Positions 36,801-51,800 of a DNA stretch of 64,000 nucleotides are shown piece by piece. The number at the start of each line of letters is the position of its first letter. Position 1 is the stretch's first letter. Origin of the DNA: Alitta virens (lineage: Eukaryota; Annelida; Polychaeta; Phyllodocida; Nereididae). A program made the translations under genes and the position numbers. The stretch lies in the NCBI GenBank assembly GCA_932294295.1, contig OW028581.1:8912526-8976525 (forward strand), read 5' to 3'. The notes below the pieces were generated by a model. The model did not search any database, was not told the DNA's origin, and saw only the letters and a list, made by a program, of their open reading frames with translations.

Positions 36801-39800
36801 TTACAGACTTTGGTTAAGACGAGTAAGATTATACAGAAGACGTTGTCAACGAAGTACTGGTATTAGAAGGAAAACTTGCTTGAAAAAATGGAGAAGGTTA
36901 TTTGGAAGACGAAGAGTTTATTGGCAATGGCTTATCATAAGAAGGAGGTACAAAAGACGTTGCATGAGACTGAAAGGCAAAAAAAGAGCTGGATGTTTGA
37001 AAATATGGCGGAGGAACTACTACAAGCGACTTTCTTATGTAAGATACACTGGGCGTCGAAGGAGGTTCTGGAAAAGATGTCTGAGGCTCAGAGGTGTCAG
37101 AAGAACTCGCTGCATCTGGAGATGGAGAGTTAGATTCGGAAGCAGAAAGTCATACTTGCGGTGGATAAAGCAAAGAGTGCTCTATAAAAAGAGATGTTTA
37201 AAGTTGAAGGGATCCAACAGAGCAAAGTGTATAAAACGTTACAAGAAACGTTTTGGAAGAAGTGTTAGATATTACATTTGGATGAAAGCAAGAAGCAAAT
37301 ACAGAAGACGCTGCTTGAGGTTAAAAGGACGAAGACAAAGGAGATGTCTCTATTTATGGCGAAGACGTTACTTAGTTCACAGAAGCTATTTAATATGGTT
37401 GAGAAGGAGCCGTTCATATCAAAGAAGATGTTTGAGATATCCAAGGTTAGGCCGACGGCCTTGTCTGAGACGATGGAAGAGAAGATTTGGAAGAAGAAGA
37501 AGCTACATAGTATGGCTCATTCGTGTACGTAATTCCCGGAAACGTTGTTACAGACGGCGTGGATGGCGAAGAAGGCGCTGCCTGCGACGTGTGCAACGAC
37601 AATATCTTAGGCCATTTGGATACAGGCGATGGCAAACCTTAAGAATTCGAGCAAGAAGACGCTGTTTGAGATTTCCAGCACGAAGTTTGAGACGAAACAG
37701 ATGTCTATTCAGATGGCGTCAATACTTCTACAAACTCAAAGGCTACAAATATTATCTATTTGTGCGTCGAAATTACAGAAAGCGATGTCTGAGACTACAA
37801 GGTGCTAGTAGAAAGCGTTGTTTGAGAGTATGGAAGAGAAAATATTCAAAGGCTTACAGATCATATGTACGTTATATGCGACAACGAAAATTAAGGAGAC
37901 GAAGATGCTTCATGTTCCAAGGACTATATCGAAGAAGATGTCTCCGAAACTGGAGAAGACAGTATCTGGTACGAAGAAGTTATGTATGGAATCTATGGCT
38001 CAGGCGTAAATACAGGAAACGGTGTCTTAGATTTAGGGGACGGCGAAGAACTCGATGCCTCAGAAGATTCAGGCGGCGCTTCAGTAGACGTATACCTTTA
38101 GCCCGATGGATGCGACTCAGACAACAATATAGAAAACGTTGTCTAAAGATGAGAGGGGTGAGGCGGAGACGCTGCTTGCAGAGATACAGAAGGCGCTATG
38201 GGCGTCGCAGACCTTACATTACCTGGCTGACTTTGAGAAAAAGATACCGAAAACGGTGCTTGAGACTTTTTGGGCCAGCTAAGCAAAGATGTCTACAGCG
38301 ATGGAGGAGGCGTTTCTTTAGACGAGGCACCTACAGGATATGGTGGTCTAGAAGACGAGTCGTGAGAAGGCGCTGTATGAGACTGAAAGGCTTAGCTCGC
38401 ATACGCTGTTTGAAAAGATGGCGAATTCGATATACAATAAAAAAGATTGTCTACTGGAGGCGCAATCCACGTAAAAGATATGGCTGGCATATCATTCTAA
38501 GACAAAGAAGAAGGCGATGCTTGCGTCTGCGGGGAGAAAGAAGGAGAAAATGCTTACGACAATATCAGCTATATTATAGAAGATATCTTGTGCGACAAAT
38601 GCTGGTTACACTACGCCAAAGGAGACGACTTTGTTCTCAACTTAGAGGACGTAGAAGCCAAAAAAGATGTTTCAGAAGATACAAGGTATACTATAGGAGG
38701 TATCTCAAAAGACTTAGACAATATAAAAGGTACTACACGCAGTATATTCTCAGAACCAAACGAAGACAGACATTACCAAGAGGCTGGGTGATAATAAGGC
38801 GACAGTTAGTCGTACTGAGAAGAATGAGATCACTCATGAGGAGATTACAGTACAAACTCAGAGGTGGAAGAAAAGCACTGGCAGCCAGACAACGACGATG
38901 CATGCGGCTGAGAAGTGTCCAATCTAGGAGACAATGTCTAAATAGATATGCAGTTTACTATCGGAGATACATTACCATTGAAAGGCAGTACAGACGATAC
39001 CGTCAAAGATACAGCCTGATATACAGAAGAATCAGTATTCTGAAGAGAACATATCGACAAAGACGACAAAGGATGCTAGTTCAACTACGAAGAAGAAGGA
39101 GAGCTATTCGCAAGGTTAAAAGAGTACTTAGACAAAGACGAATGGTTGTGCAACGTAGGTTGATACGTTTACGATTGGTCAGGAGGAGATGCAGCCAACT
39201 CAGAGGCATCAGGAGAAGGCGCTGTCTACGACAATATGCTATTCGTTTAAGACGATTCAGAGTGTATTATCGAAGGTACCGTGTGTATTATCGAACATAC
39301 AGAGTCCTGTACAGAAGGTATATAGTGTACTACAGACGATACAGAAGAACTTACAGTAGATATATTGTTACCAGACGAGGCTATAGAATAAGCAATCCTA
39401 TCTTGCAACGCTACATCTATGTTAGAAAGCAGCTAATTGTCAGACGACGCAGATATCGCTATGGAAAGAGAAAGGTCGTACGCCGAAGAATCTTACGTAT
39501 GAAACGAAGCAGGCTCAGAAGGAGAGTGACCAAAGTTCTTCGCAGACAGATTGTTAGACAGCGAAGACAAGTAAAGAGGCTCAAGATAAGATTAATTCGT
39601 TTTACAAAGAGAAAAGCTAACAGGAGAGTTGTAAAGAATGTCAGAAGAAAGTTAATTAGAAGAAAAAGACAAATCAGGCGATTACAAAAACAGATTATAA
39701 GAACCCGACGATATGGGAGAAGGCGGCTTGTCAGAGTTTATCGCAGAGTTGTCAGACGAAGAGTATCACCCCGTAGAATTCTCCGGGTAAGACGAAGAAG

Positions 39801-42800
39801 GGGTCGACGAGGACTACGACGTAGGAGACGCAGAATCTTACGGATAAGCAAGCGTAGAATCAGAAGGAGAGTGATCAGAGTACTGCAGAGGAGAATTGTC
39901 AGGCGTCAAAGACAAGTCAGACGATTGGGGGTCAGGATTACTCGTCTCAGAAAGAGAAAAGCTAACAAGAGAGTACTGAGAGTTTCTCTTCGCAAAGTAG
40001 TGACAAGACGAAGGCAAATCAGAAGATTAAGAACACAGATTCTGCAAACCCGTCGATATGGAAGGAAACGCCTAATCAGAGTTTATCGCAGAGTGGTCAG
40101 ACGAAGAGTATCACCCTGTAGAATTCTCCGGGTAAGAAGAAGAAGGGGTCGACGAGGACTACGACGTAGGAGACGCAGAATCTTACGGATAAGCAAGCGT
40201 AGAATCATAAGGAGAGTGATCAGAGTACTGCAAAGGAGAATTTTCAGGCGTCAAAGACAAGTCAGACGATTGAGGGTGAGGATTATTCGTCTCAGAAAGA
40301 GAAAAGCTAACAAGAGAGTACTGAGAGTTTCTCTTCGCAAAGTAGTGACAAGACGAAGGCAAATCAGAAGATTAAGAACACAGATTCTGCAAACTCGTCG
40401 ATATGGAAGGAAACGCCTCATCAGAGTTTATCGCAGAGTGGTCAGACGAAGAGTATCACCCCGTAGAATTCTCCGGGTAAGAAGAAGAAGGGGTCGACGA
40501 GGACTACGACGTAGGAGACGCAGAATCTTACGGATAAGCAAGCGAAGAATCAGAAGGAGAGTGATCAGAGTACTGCAAAGGAGAATTGTCAGGCGTCAAA
40601 AACAAGTCAGACGATTGAGGGTCAGGATTATTCGTCTCAGAAAGAGAAAAGCTAACAAGAGAGTACTGAGAGTTTCGCTTCGCAAAGTAGTGACAAGACG
40701 AAGGCAAATCAGAAGATTAAGAACACAGATTCTGCAAACTCGTCGATATGGAAGGAAACGCCTCATCAGAGTTTATCGCAGAGTGGTCAGACGAAGAGTA
40801 TCACCCCGTAGAATTCTCCGGGTAAGAAGAAGAAGGGGTCGACGAGGACTACGACGTAGGAGACGCAGAATCTTACAGATAAGCAAGCGAAGAATCAGAA
40901 GGAGAGTGATCAGACTACTGCAAAGGAGAATTGTCAGGCGTCAAAAACAAGTCAGACAATTGAGGGTGAGGATTATTCGTCTCAGAAAGAGAAAAGCCAA
41001 CAAGAGAAGAGTTAGAGTTTTGCTTCGCAAAGTGGTAAGAAGACGAAGGCAAATCAGAAGACTGAGACTACAGACTGTGAGAACTCGACGATATAGAAAG
41101 AGACAACTCATCAGAGTATACAGAAGGGCATTGCGCCGTAGAATAGCCTTGCGCAGATATAGACAGAACAGAAAACTGAGATTACAAAGAGTACTTCGCA
41201 GAAGATTAATTCAAAGAAGATGGCAAACAAGACGCTTAAGGACACAGATAATAAGTCTAAGAAGACAAAGACGTCTAAATGGGGTTCTGCGAAGACAGCT
41301 AGTATATAAACGTCGTCAAATAAGTAAACTTCGCTTCAGAATAAATACATTAATACGCAGACGAGTCAGCAGAAGAGTTGTTCAAAGATATCAAAGGAGA
41401 GTGTTAAGTCAACGACGAATAATAAGGCAACTAAGAACCAGAATAGTTCGTCTTCAGCAGACAAGAATTCGAGGAACTGGAAGAAACAAGCGTATCCTTA
41501 GAGTGCTTCAAAGGAGACTTGCATCACAAAGGATACTAATTAGAAGGCTGGCAAAAAGAATAAGATCAGTAAGGAGGGCTTGCAGGAAAAGACCAAACAG
41601 AAGGGTCATTCAACGACGAATTGTCATCCGCAGACGACCAAGACGAAGAAGACCACGCAGAGTGATCAGGCGTGTTGTGAGACGAATTGTCAGAAGGCGA
41701 AGACCAAGAGGAAGAAGACCAAGACGTCGTGTCATTGTCAGAAGAAGAATTGTCATCCGCAGACGACCAAGACGAAGAAGACCACGCAGAGTGATCAGGC
41801 GCATTGTAAGACGAATTGTCAGAAGGCGAAGACCAAGAGGAAGAAGACCAAGGCGTCGAGTCATCGTCAGAAGAAGAATTGTCATCCGCAGACGACCAAG
41901 ACGAAGAAGACCACGCAGAGTGATCAGGCGCGTTGTAAAACGAATTGTCAGAAGGCGAAGACCAAGAGGAAGAAGACCAAGGCGTCGTGTCATTGTCAGA
42001 AGACGAATTGTCATCCGCAGACGACCAAGACGAAGAAGACCACGCAGAGTGATCAGCCGTGTTGTAAGACGAACTGTCAGAAGGCGAAGACCAAGAGGAA
42101 GAAGACCAAGGCGTCGAGTCATCGTCAGAAGAAGAATTGTCATCCGCAGACGACCAAGACGAAGAAGAACACGCAGAGTGATCAGGCGCGTTGTAAGACG
42201 AATTGTCAGAAGGCGAAGACCAAGGGGAAGAAGACCAAGGCGTCGTGTCATAGTCAGACGAAGAGTCATTGTCATCCGCAGACGCCCAAGACGAAGAAGA
42301 CCACGCAGAGTAATCAGGCGCGTTGTAAGACGAATTTTCAGAAGGCGAAGACCAAGAGGAAGAAGACCAAGGCGTCGTGTCATAGTCAGACGAAGAGTCA
42401 TTGTAATCCGCAGACGCCCAAGACGAAGAAGACCACGCAGAGTGATCAGGCACGTTGTAAGACGAATTGTCAGAAGGCGAAGACCAAGAGGAAGAAGACC
42501 AAGGCGTCGTGTCATTGTCAGAAGACGAATTGTCATCCGCAGACGACCAAGACGAAGAAGACCACGCAGAGTGATCAGGCGCATTGTAAGACGAATTGTC
42601 AGAAGGCGAAGACCAAGAGGAAGAAGACCAAGGCGTCGTGTCATCGTCAGAAGAAGAATTGTCATCCGCAGACGACCAAAACGAAGAAGAACACGCAGAG
42701 TGATCAGGCGCGTTGTAAGACGAATTGTCAGAAGGCGAAGACCAAGAGGAAGAAGACCAAGGCGTCGTGTCATAGTCAGACGAAGAGTCATTGTCATCCG

Positions 42801-45800
42801 CAGACGCCCAAGACGAAGAAGACCACGCAGAGTGATCAGGCACGTTGTAAGACGAATTGTCAGAAGGCGAAGACCAAGAGGAAGAAGACCAAGGCGTCGT
42901 GTCATCGTCAGAAGACGAATTGTCATTCGCAGACGAACAAGAGGAAGAAGACCAAGGCGTCGTGTCATTGTCAGAAGACGAATTGTCATCCGCAGACGAC
43001 CAAGACGAAGAAGACCACGCAGAGTGATCAGGCGCATTGTAAGACGAATTGTCAGAAGGCGAAGACCAAGAGGAAGAAGACAAAGGCGTCGTGTCATCGT
43101 CAGAAGAAGAATTGTCATCCGCAGACGACCAAAACGAAGAAGAACACGCAGAGTGATCAGGCGCATTGTAAGACGAATTGTCAGAAGGCGAAGACCAAGA
43201 GGAAGAAGACCAAGGCGTCGTGTCATTGTCAGACGAAGAGTCATTGTCATCCACAGACGACTAAGACGAAGAAGACCACGCAGGGTGATCAGGCGCGTTG
43301 TAAGACGAATTGTCAGAAGGCGAAGACCAAGAAGAAGAAGACCAAGGCGTCGTGTCATTGTCAGAAGAAGAGTCATTGTAGTAGTACGTCGAAAAGGAAG
43401 GCGTGGAATCAGGAGAAGGCCTCGAAGAAGGTTTATCCGCAGGCGACCAAGACGAAGAAGAACACGCCGAGTGATCAGGCGCGTTGTAAGACGAATTGTC
43501 AGAAGGCGAAGACCAAGAGGAAGAAGAACACGCAGAGTGATCAGGCGCGTTGTAAGACGAATTGTTAGAAGGCGAAGACCAAGAGGAAGAAGACCAAGGC
43601 GTCGTGTCATCGTCAGAAGACGAATTGTCATTCGCAGACGACCAAGACGAAGAAGACCACGCAGAGTGATCAGGCGCGTTGTAAGACGAATTGTCAGAAG
43701 GCGAAGACCAAGAGGAAGAAGACCAAGGCGTCGAGTCATCGTCAGAAGAAGAATTGTCATCCGCAGACGACCAAGACGAAGAAGAACACGCAGAGTGATC
43801 AGGCGCGTTGTAAGACGAATTGTCAGAAGGCGAAGACCAAGAGGAAGAAGACCAAGGCGTCGTGTCATCGTCAGAAGACGAATTGTCATTCGCAGACAAC
43901 CAAGACGAAGAAGACCACGCAGAGTGATCAGGCGCGTTGTAAGACGAATTGTCAGAAGGCGAAGACCAAGAGGAAGAAGACCAAGGCGTCGAGTCATCGT
44001 CAGAAGAAGAATTGTCATCCGCAGACGACCAAGAGGAAGACGAACACGCAGAGTGATCAGGCGCGTTGTAAGACGAATTGTTAGAAGGCGAAGACCAAGA
44101 GGAAGAAGACCAAGGCGTCGTGTCATTGTCAGAAGAAGAATTGTCATCCGCAGACGACCAAGACGAAGAAGAACACGCAGAGTGATCAGGCGCGTTGTAA
44201 GACGAATTGTCAGAAGGCGAAGACCAAGAGGAAGAAGACCAAGGCGTCGTGTCATCGTCAGAAGACGAATTGTCATTCGCAGACAACCAAGACGAAGAAG
44301 ACCACGCAGAGTGATCAGGCGCATTGTCAGACGAATTGTCAGAAGGCGAAGACCAAGAGGAAGAAGACCAAGGCGTCGAGTCATAGTCAGACGAAGAAGA
44401 ATTGTCATCCGCAGACGCCCAAGACGAAGAAGAACACGCAGAGTGATCAGGCGCGTTGTAAGACGAATTGTCAGAAGGCGAAGACCAAGAGGAAGAAGAC
44501 CAAGGCGTCGAGTCATCGTCAGAAGAAGAATTGTCATCCGCAGACGACCAAGACGAAGAAGAACACGCAGAGTGATCAGGCGCGTTGTAAGACGAATTGT
44601 CAGAAGGCGAAGACCAAGAGGAAGAAGACCAAGGCGTCGAGTCATAGTCAGACGAAGAGTCATTGTCATCCGCAGACGTCCAAGACGAAGAAGACCACGC
44701 AGAGTGATCAGGCGCGTTGTAAGACGAATTGTCAGAAGGCGAAGACCAAGAGGAAGAAGACCAAGGCGTCGTGTCATTGTCAGAAGACGAATTGTCATTC
44801 GCAGACGACCAAGACGAAGAAGACCACGCAGAGTGATCAGGCGCATTGTAAGACGAATTGTCAGAAGGCGAAGACCAAGAGGAAGAAGACCAAGGCGTCG
44901 TGTCATCGTCAGAAGAAGAATTGTCATCCGCAGACGACCAAGACGAAGAAGAACACGCAGAGTGATCAGGCGCGTTGTAAGACGAATTGTCGGAAGGCGA
45001 AGACCAAGAGGAAGAAGACCAAGGCGTCGTGTCATAGTCAGACGAAGAGTCATTGTCATCCGCAGACGCCCAAGACGAAGAAGACCACGCAGAGTGATCA
45101 GGCGCGTTGTAAGACGAATTGTCAGAAGGCGAAGACCAAGAGGAAGAAGACCAAGGCGTCGTGTCATCGTCAGAAGACGAATTGTCATTCGCAGACGACC
45201 AAGAGGAAGAAGAACACGCAGAGTGATCAGGCGCGTTGTAAGACGAATTGTGAGAAGGCGAAGACCAAGAGGAAGAAGACCAAGGCGTCGTGTCATTGTC
45301 AGAAGAAGAATTGTCATCCGCAGACGACCAAGACGAAGAAGAACACGCAGAGTGATCAGGCGCGTTGTAAGACGAATTGTCAGAAGGCGAAGACCAAGAG
45401 GAAGAAGACCAAGGCGTCGTGTCATCGTCAGAAGACGAATTGTCATTCGCAGACAACCAAGACGAAGAAGACCACGCAGAGTGATCAGGCGCATTGTAAG
45501 ACGAATTGTCAGAAGGCGAAGACCAAGAGGAAGAAGACCAAGGCGTCGAGTCATCGTCAGAAGAAGAATTGTCATCCGCAGACGACCAAGACGAAGAAGA
45601 ACACGCAGAGTGATCAGGCGCGTTGTAAGACGAATTGTCAGAAGGCGAAGACCAAGAGGAAGAAGACCAAGGCGTCGTGTCATCGTCAGAAGAAGAGTCA
45701 TTGTCATCCGCAGACAACCAAGACGAAGAAGACCACGCAGAGTGATCAGGCGCGTTGTAAGACGAATTGTCAGAAGGCGAAGACCAAGAGGAAGAAGACC

Positions 45801-48800
45801 AAGGCGTCGAGTCATCGTCAGAAGAAGAATTGTCATCCGCAGACGACCAAGACGAAGAAGAACACGCAGAGTGATCAGGCGCGTTGTAAGACGAATTGTC
45901 AGAAGGCGAAGACCAAGAGGAAGAAGACCAAGGCGTCGTGTCATAGTCAGACGAAGAGTCATTGTCATCCGCAGACGCCCAAGACGAAGAAGACCACGCA
46001 GAGTGATCAGGCGCGTTGTAAGACGAATTGTTAGAAGGCGAAGACCAAGAGGAAGAAGACCAAGGCGTCGTGTCATTGTCAGAAGAAGAATTGTCATCCG
46101 CAGACGCCCAAGACGAAGAAGACCACGCAGAGTGATCAGGCGCGTTGTAAGACGAATTGTCAGAAGGCGAAGACCAAGAGGAAGAAGACCAAGGCGTCGA
46201 GTCATCGTCAGAAGAAGAATTGTCATCCGCAGACGACCAAGACGAAGAAGAACACGCAGAGTGATCAGGCGCGTTGTAAGACGAATTGTCAGAAGGCGAA
46301 GACCAAGAGGAAAAAGACCAAGGCGTCGTGTCATAGTCAGACGAAGAGTCATTGTCATCCGCAGACGCCCAAGACGAAGAAGACCACGCAGAGTGATCAG
46401 GCGCGTTGTAAGACGAATTGTCAGAAGGCGAAGACCAAGAGGAAGAAGACCAAGGCGTCGTGTCATAGTCAGACGAAGAGTCATTGTAATTCGCAGACGC
46501 CCAAGACGAAGAAGACCACGCAGAGTGATCAGGCGCGTTGTAAGACAAATTGTCAGAAGGCGAAGACCAAGAGGAAGAAGACCAAGGCGTCGTGTCATCG
46601 TCAGAAGAAGAATTGTCATCCGCAGACGACCAAGACGAAGAAGAACACGCAGAGTGATCAGGCGCATTGTAAGACGAATTGTCAGAAGGCGAAGACCAAG
46701 AGGAAGAAGACCAAGGCGTCGTGTCATCATCAGAAGAAGAATTGTCATCCGCAGACGACCAAGACGAAGAAGAACACGCAGAGTGATCAGGCGCGTTGTA
46801 AGACGAATTGTCGGAAGGCCAAGACCAAGAGGAAGAAGACCAAGGCGTCGTGTCATAGTCAGACGAAGAGTCATTGTCATCCGCAGACGCCCAAGACGAA
46901 GAAGACCACGCAGAGTGATCAGGCGCGTTGTAAGACGAATTGTCAGAAGGCGAAGACCAAGAGGAAGAAGACCAAGGCGTCGTGTCATCGTCAGAAGACG
47001 AATTGTCATTCGCAGACGACCAAGACGAAGAAGACCACGCAGAGTGATCAGGCGCGTTGTAAGACGAATTGTCAGAAGGCGAAGACCAAGAGGAAGAAGA
47101 CCAAGGCGTCGAGTCATCGTCAGAAGAAGAATTGTCATCCGCAGACGACCAAGAGGAAGAAGAACACGCAGAGTGATCAGGCGCGTTGTAAGACGAATTG
47201 TTAGAAGGCGAAGACCAAGAGGAAGAAGACCAAGGCGTCGTGTCATTGTCAGAAGAAGAATTGTCATCCGCAGACGACCAAGACGAAGAAGAACACGCAG
47301 AGTGATCAGGCGCGTTGTAAGACGAATTGTCAGAAGGCGAAGACCAAGAGGAAGAAGACCAAGGCGTCGTGTCATCGTCAGAAGACGAATTGTCATTCGC
47401 AGACAACCAAGACGAAGAAGACCACGCAGAGTGATCAGGCGCATTGTAAGACGAATTGTCAGAAGGCGAAGACCAAGAGGAAGAAGACCAAGGCGTCGAG
47501 TCATCGTCAGAAGAAGAATTGTCATCCGCAGACGACCAAGACGAAGAAGAACACGCAGAGTGATCAGGCGCGTTGTAAGACGAATTGTCAGAAGGCGAAG
47601 ACCAAGAGGAAGAAGACCAAGGCGTCGTGTCATCGTCAGAAGAAGAGTCATTGTCATCCGCAGACAACCAAGACGAAGAAGACCACGCAGAGTGATCAGG
47701 CGCGTTGTAAGACGAATTGTCAGAAGGCGAAGACCAAGAGGAAGAAGACCAAGGCGTCGAGTCATCGTCAGAAGAAGAATTGTCATCCGCAGACGACCAA
47801 GACGAAGAAGAACACGCAGAGTGATCAGGCGCGTTGTAAGACGAATTGTCAGAAGGCGAAGACCAAGAGGAAGAAGACCAAGGCGTCGTGTCATAGTCAG
47901 ACGAAGAGTCATTGTCATCCGCAGACGCCCAAGACGAAGAAGACCACGCAGAGTGATCAGGCGCGTTGTAAGACGAATTGTTAGAAGGCGAAGACCAAGA
48001 GGAAGAAGACCAAGGCGTCGTGTCATTGTCAGAAGAAGAATTGTCATCCGCAGACGCCCAAGACGAAGAAGACCACGCAGAGTGATCAGGCGCGTTGTAA
48101 GACGAATTGTCAGAAGGCGAAGACCAAGAGGAAGAAGACCAAGGCGTCGAGTCATCGTCAGAAGAAGAATTGTCATCCGCAGACGACCAAGACGAAGAAG
48201 AACACGCAGAGTGATCAGGCGCGTTGTAAGACGAATTGTCAGAAGGCGAAGACCAAGAGGAAAAAGACCAAGGCGTCGTGTCATAGTCAGACGAAGAGTC
48301 ATTGTCATCCGCAGACGCCCAAGACGAAGAAGACCACGCAGAGTGATCAGGCGCGTTGTAAGACGAATTGTCAGAAGGCGAAGACCAAGAGGAAGAAGAC
48401 CAAGGCGTCGTGTCATAGTCAGACGAAGAGTCATTGTAATTCGCAGACGCCCAAGACGAAGAAGACCACGCAGAGTGATCAGGCGCGTTGTAAGACAAAT
48501 TGTCAGAAGGCGAAGACCAAGAGGAAGAAGACCAAGGCGTCGTGTCATCGTCAGAAGAAGAATTGTCATCCGCAGACGACCAAGACGAAGAAGAACACGC
48601 AGAGTGATCAGGCGCATTGTAAGACGAATTGTCAGAAGGCGAAGACCAAGAGGAAGAAGACCAAGGCGTCGTGTCATCATCAGAAGAAGAATTGTCATCC
48701 GCAGACGACCAAGACGAAGAAGAACACGCAGAGTGATCAGGCGCGTTGTAAGACGAATTGTCGGAAGGCCAAGACCAAGAGGAAGAAGACCAAGGCGTCG

Positions 48801-51800
48801 TGTCATAGTCAGACGAAGAGTCATTGTCATCCGCAGACGCCCAAGACGAAGAAGACCACGCAGAGTGATCAGGCGCGTTGTAAGACGAATTGTCAGAAGG
48901 CGAAGACCAAGAGGAAGAAGACCAAGGCGTCGTGTCATCGTCAGAAGACGAATTGTCATTCGCAGACGACCAAGACGAAGAAGACCACGCAGAGTGATCA
49001 GGCGCGTTGTAAGACGAATTGTCAGAAGGCGAAGACCAAGAGGAAGAAGACCAAGGCGTCGAGTCATCGTCAGAAGAAGAATTGTCATCCGCAGACGACC
49101 AAGAGGAAGAAGAACACGCAGAGTGATCAGGCGCGTTGTAAGACGAATTGTTAGAAGGCGAAGACCAAGAGGAAGAAGACCAAGGCGTCGTGTCATTGTC
49201 AGAAGAAGAATTGTCATCCGCAGACGACCAAGACGAAGAAGAACACGCAGAGTGATCAGGCGCGTTGTAAGACGAATTGTCAGAAGGCGAAGACCAAGAG
49301 GAAGAAGACCAAGGCGTCGTGTCATCGTCAGAAGACGAATTGTCATTCGCAGACAACCAAGACGAAGAAGACCACGCAGAGTGATCAGGCGCATTGTAAG
49401 ACGAATTGTCAGAAGGCGAAGACCAAGAGGAAGAAGACCAAGGCGTCGAGTCATCGTCAGAAGAAGAGTCATTGTCATCCGCAGACGACCAAGACGAAGA
49501 AGAACACGCAGAGTGATCAGGCGCGTTGTAAGACGAATTGTCAGACGGCGAAGACCAAGAGGAAGAAGACCAAGGCGTCGTGTCATCGTCAGAAGAAGAG
49601 TCATTGTCATCCGCAGACGACCAAGACGAAGAAGAACACGCAGAGTGATCAGGCGCGTTGTAAGACGAATTGTCAGAAGGCGAAGACCAAGAGGAAGAAG
49701 ACCAAGGCGTCGTGTCATAGTCAGACGAAGAGTCATTGTCATCCGCAGACGCCCAAGACAAAGAAGACCACGCAGAGTGATCAGGCGCGTTGTAAGACGA
49801 ATTGTTAGAAGGCGAAGACCAAGAGGAAGAAGACCAAGGCGTCGTGTCATTGTCAGAAGAAGAATTGTCATCCGCAGACGCCCAAGACCACGCAGAGTGA
49901 TCAGGCGCGTTGTAAGACGAATTGTCAGAAGGCGAAGACCAAGAGGAAGAAGACCAAGGCGTCGAGTCATCGTCAGAAGAAGAATTGTCATCCGCAGACG
50001 ACCAAGACGAAGAAGAACACGCAGAGTGATCAGGCGCGTTGTAAGACGAATTGTCAGAAGGCGAAGACCAAGAGGAAAAAGACCAAGGCGTCGTGTCATA
50101 GTCAGACGAAGAGTCATTGTCATCCGCAGACGCCCAAGACGAAGAAGACCACGCAGAGTGATCAGGCGCGTTGTAAGACGAATTGTCAGAAGGCGAAGAC
50201 CAAGAGGAAGAAGACCAAGGCGTCGTGTCATAGTCAGACGAAGAGTCATTGTAATTCGCAGACGCCCAAGACGAAGAAGACCACGCAGAGTGATCAGGCG
50301 CGTTGTAAGACGAATTGTTAGAAGGCGAAGACCAAGAGGAAGAAGACCAAGGCGTCGTGTCATTGTCAGAAGAAGAATTGTCATCCGCAGACGCCCAAGA
50401 CGAAGAAGACCACGCAGAGTGATCAGGCGCGTTGTAAGACAAATTGTCAGAAGGCGAAGACCAAGAGGAAGAAGACCAAGGCGTCGAGTCATAGTCAGAC
50501 GAAGAAGAATTGTCATCCGCAGACGCCCAAGACGAAGAAGAACACGCAGAGTGATCAGGCGCGTTGTAAGACGAATTGTCAGAAGGCGAAGACCAAGAGG
50601 AAGAAGACCAAGGCGTCGAGTCATCGTCAGAAGAAGAATTGTCATCCGCAGACGACCAAGACGAAGAAGAACACGCAGAGTGATCAGGCGCGTTGTAAGA
50701 CAAATTGTCAGAAGGCGAAGACCAAGAGGAAGAAGACCAAGGCGTCGAGTCATAGTCAGACGAAGAGTCATTGTCATCCGCAGACGTCCAAGACGAAGAA
50801 GACCACGCAGAGTGATCAGGCGCGTTGTAAGACGAATTGTCAGAAGGCGAAGACCAAGAGGAAGAAGACCAAGGCGTCGTGTCATTGTCAGAAGACGAAT
50901 TGTCATTCGCAGACGACCAAGACGAAGAAGACCACGCAGAGTGATCAGGCGCATTGTAAGACGAATTGTCAGAAGGCGAAGACCAAGAGGAAGAAGACCA
51001 AGGCGTCGTGTCATCGTCAGAAGAAGAATTGTCATCCGCAGACGACCAAGACGAAGAAGAACACGCAGAGTGATCAGGCGCGTTGTAAGACGAATTGTCG
51101 GAAGGCGAAGACCAAGAGGAAGAAGACCAAGGCGTCGTGTCATAGTCAGACGAAGAGTCATTGTCATCCGCAGACGCCCAAGACGAAGAAGACCACGCAG
51201 AGTGATCAGGCGCGTTGTAAGACGAATTGTCAGAAGGCGAAGACCAAGAGGAAGAAGACCAAGGCGTCGTGTCATTGTCAGAAGACGAATTGTCATTCGC
51301 AGACGACCAAGAGGAAGAAGAACACGCAGAGTGATCAGGCGCGTTGTAAGACGAATTGTCAGAAGGCGAAGACCAAGAGGAAGAAGACCAAGGCGTCGTG
51401 TCATTGTCAGAAGAAGAATTGTCATCCGCAGACGACCAAGACGAAGAAGAACACGCAGAGTGATCAGGCGCGTTGTAAGACGAATTGTCAGAAGGCGAAG
51501 ACCAAGAGGAAGAAGACCAAGGCGTCGTGTCATCGTCAGAAGACGAATTGTCATTCGCAGACAACCAAGACGAAGAAGACCACGCAGAGTGATCAGGCGC
51601 ATTGTAAGACGAATTGTCAGAAGGCGAAGACCAAGAGGAAGAAGACCAAGGCGTCGAGTCATCGTCAGAAGAAGAATTGTCATCCGCAGACGACCAAGAC
51701 GAAGAAGAACACGCAGAGTGATCAGGCGCGTTGTAAGACGAATTGTCAGAAGGCGAAGACCAAGAGGAAGAAGACCAAGGCGTCGTGTCATCGTCAGAAG

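Noticed and set aside
34065..38791. Short open frames in other phases or on the minus strand across the Cys-repeat region
   Set aside because: All lie inside the giant coding frame, share its repeat structure and have no features of their own.
41580..43568. Plus-strand Lys/Thr/Gln/Cys-rich frame of 662 codons
   Set aside because: It is a shifted reading of the same repeat. It closes at 43568 while the Arg-rich frame stays open.
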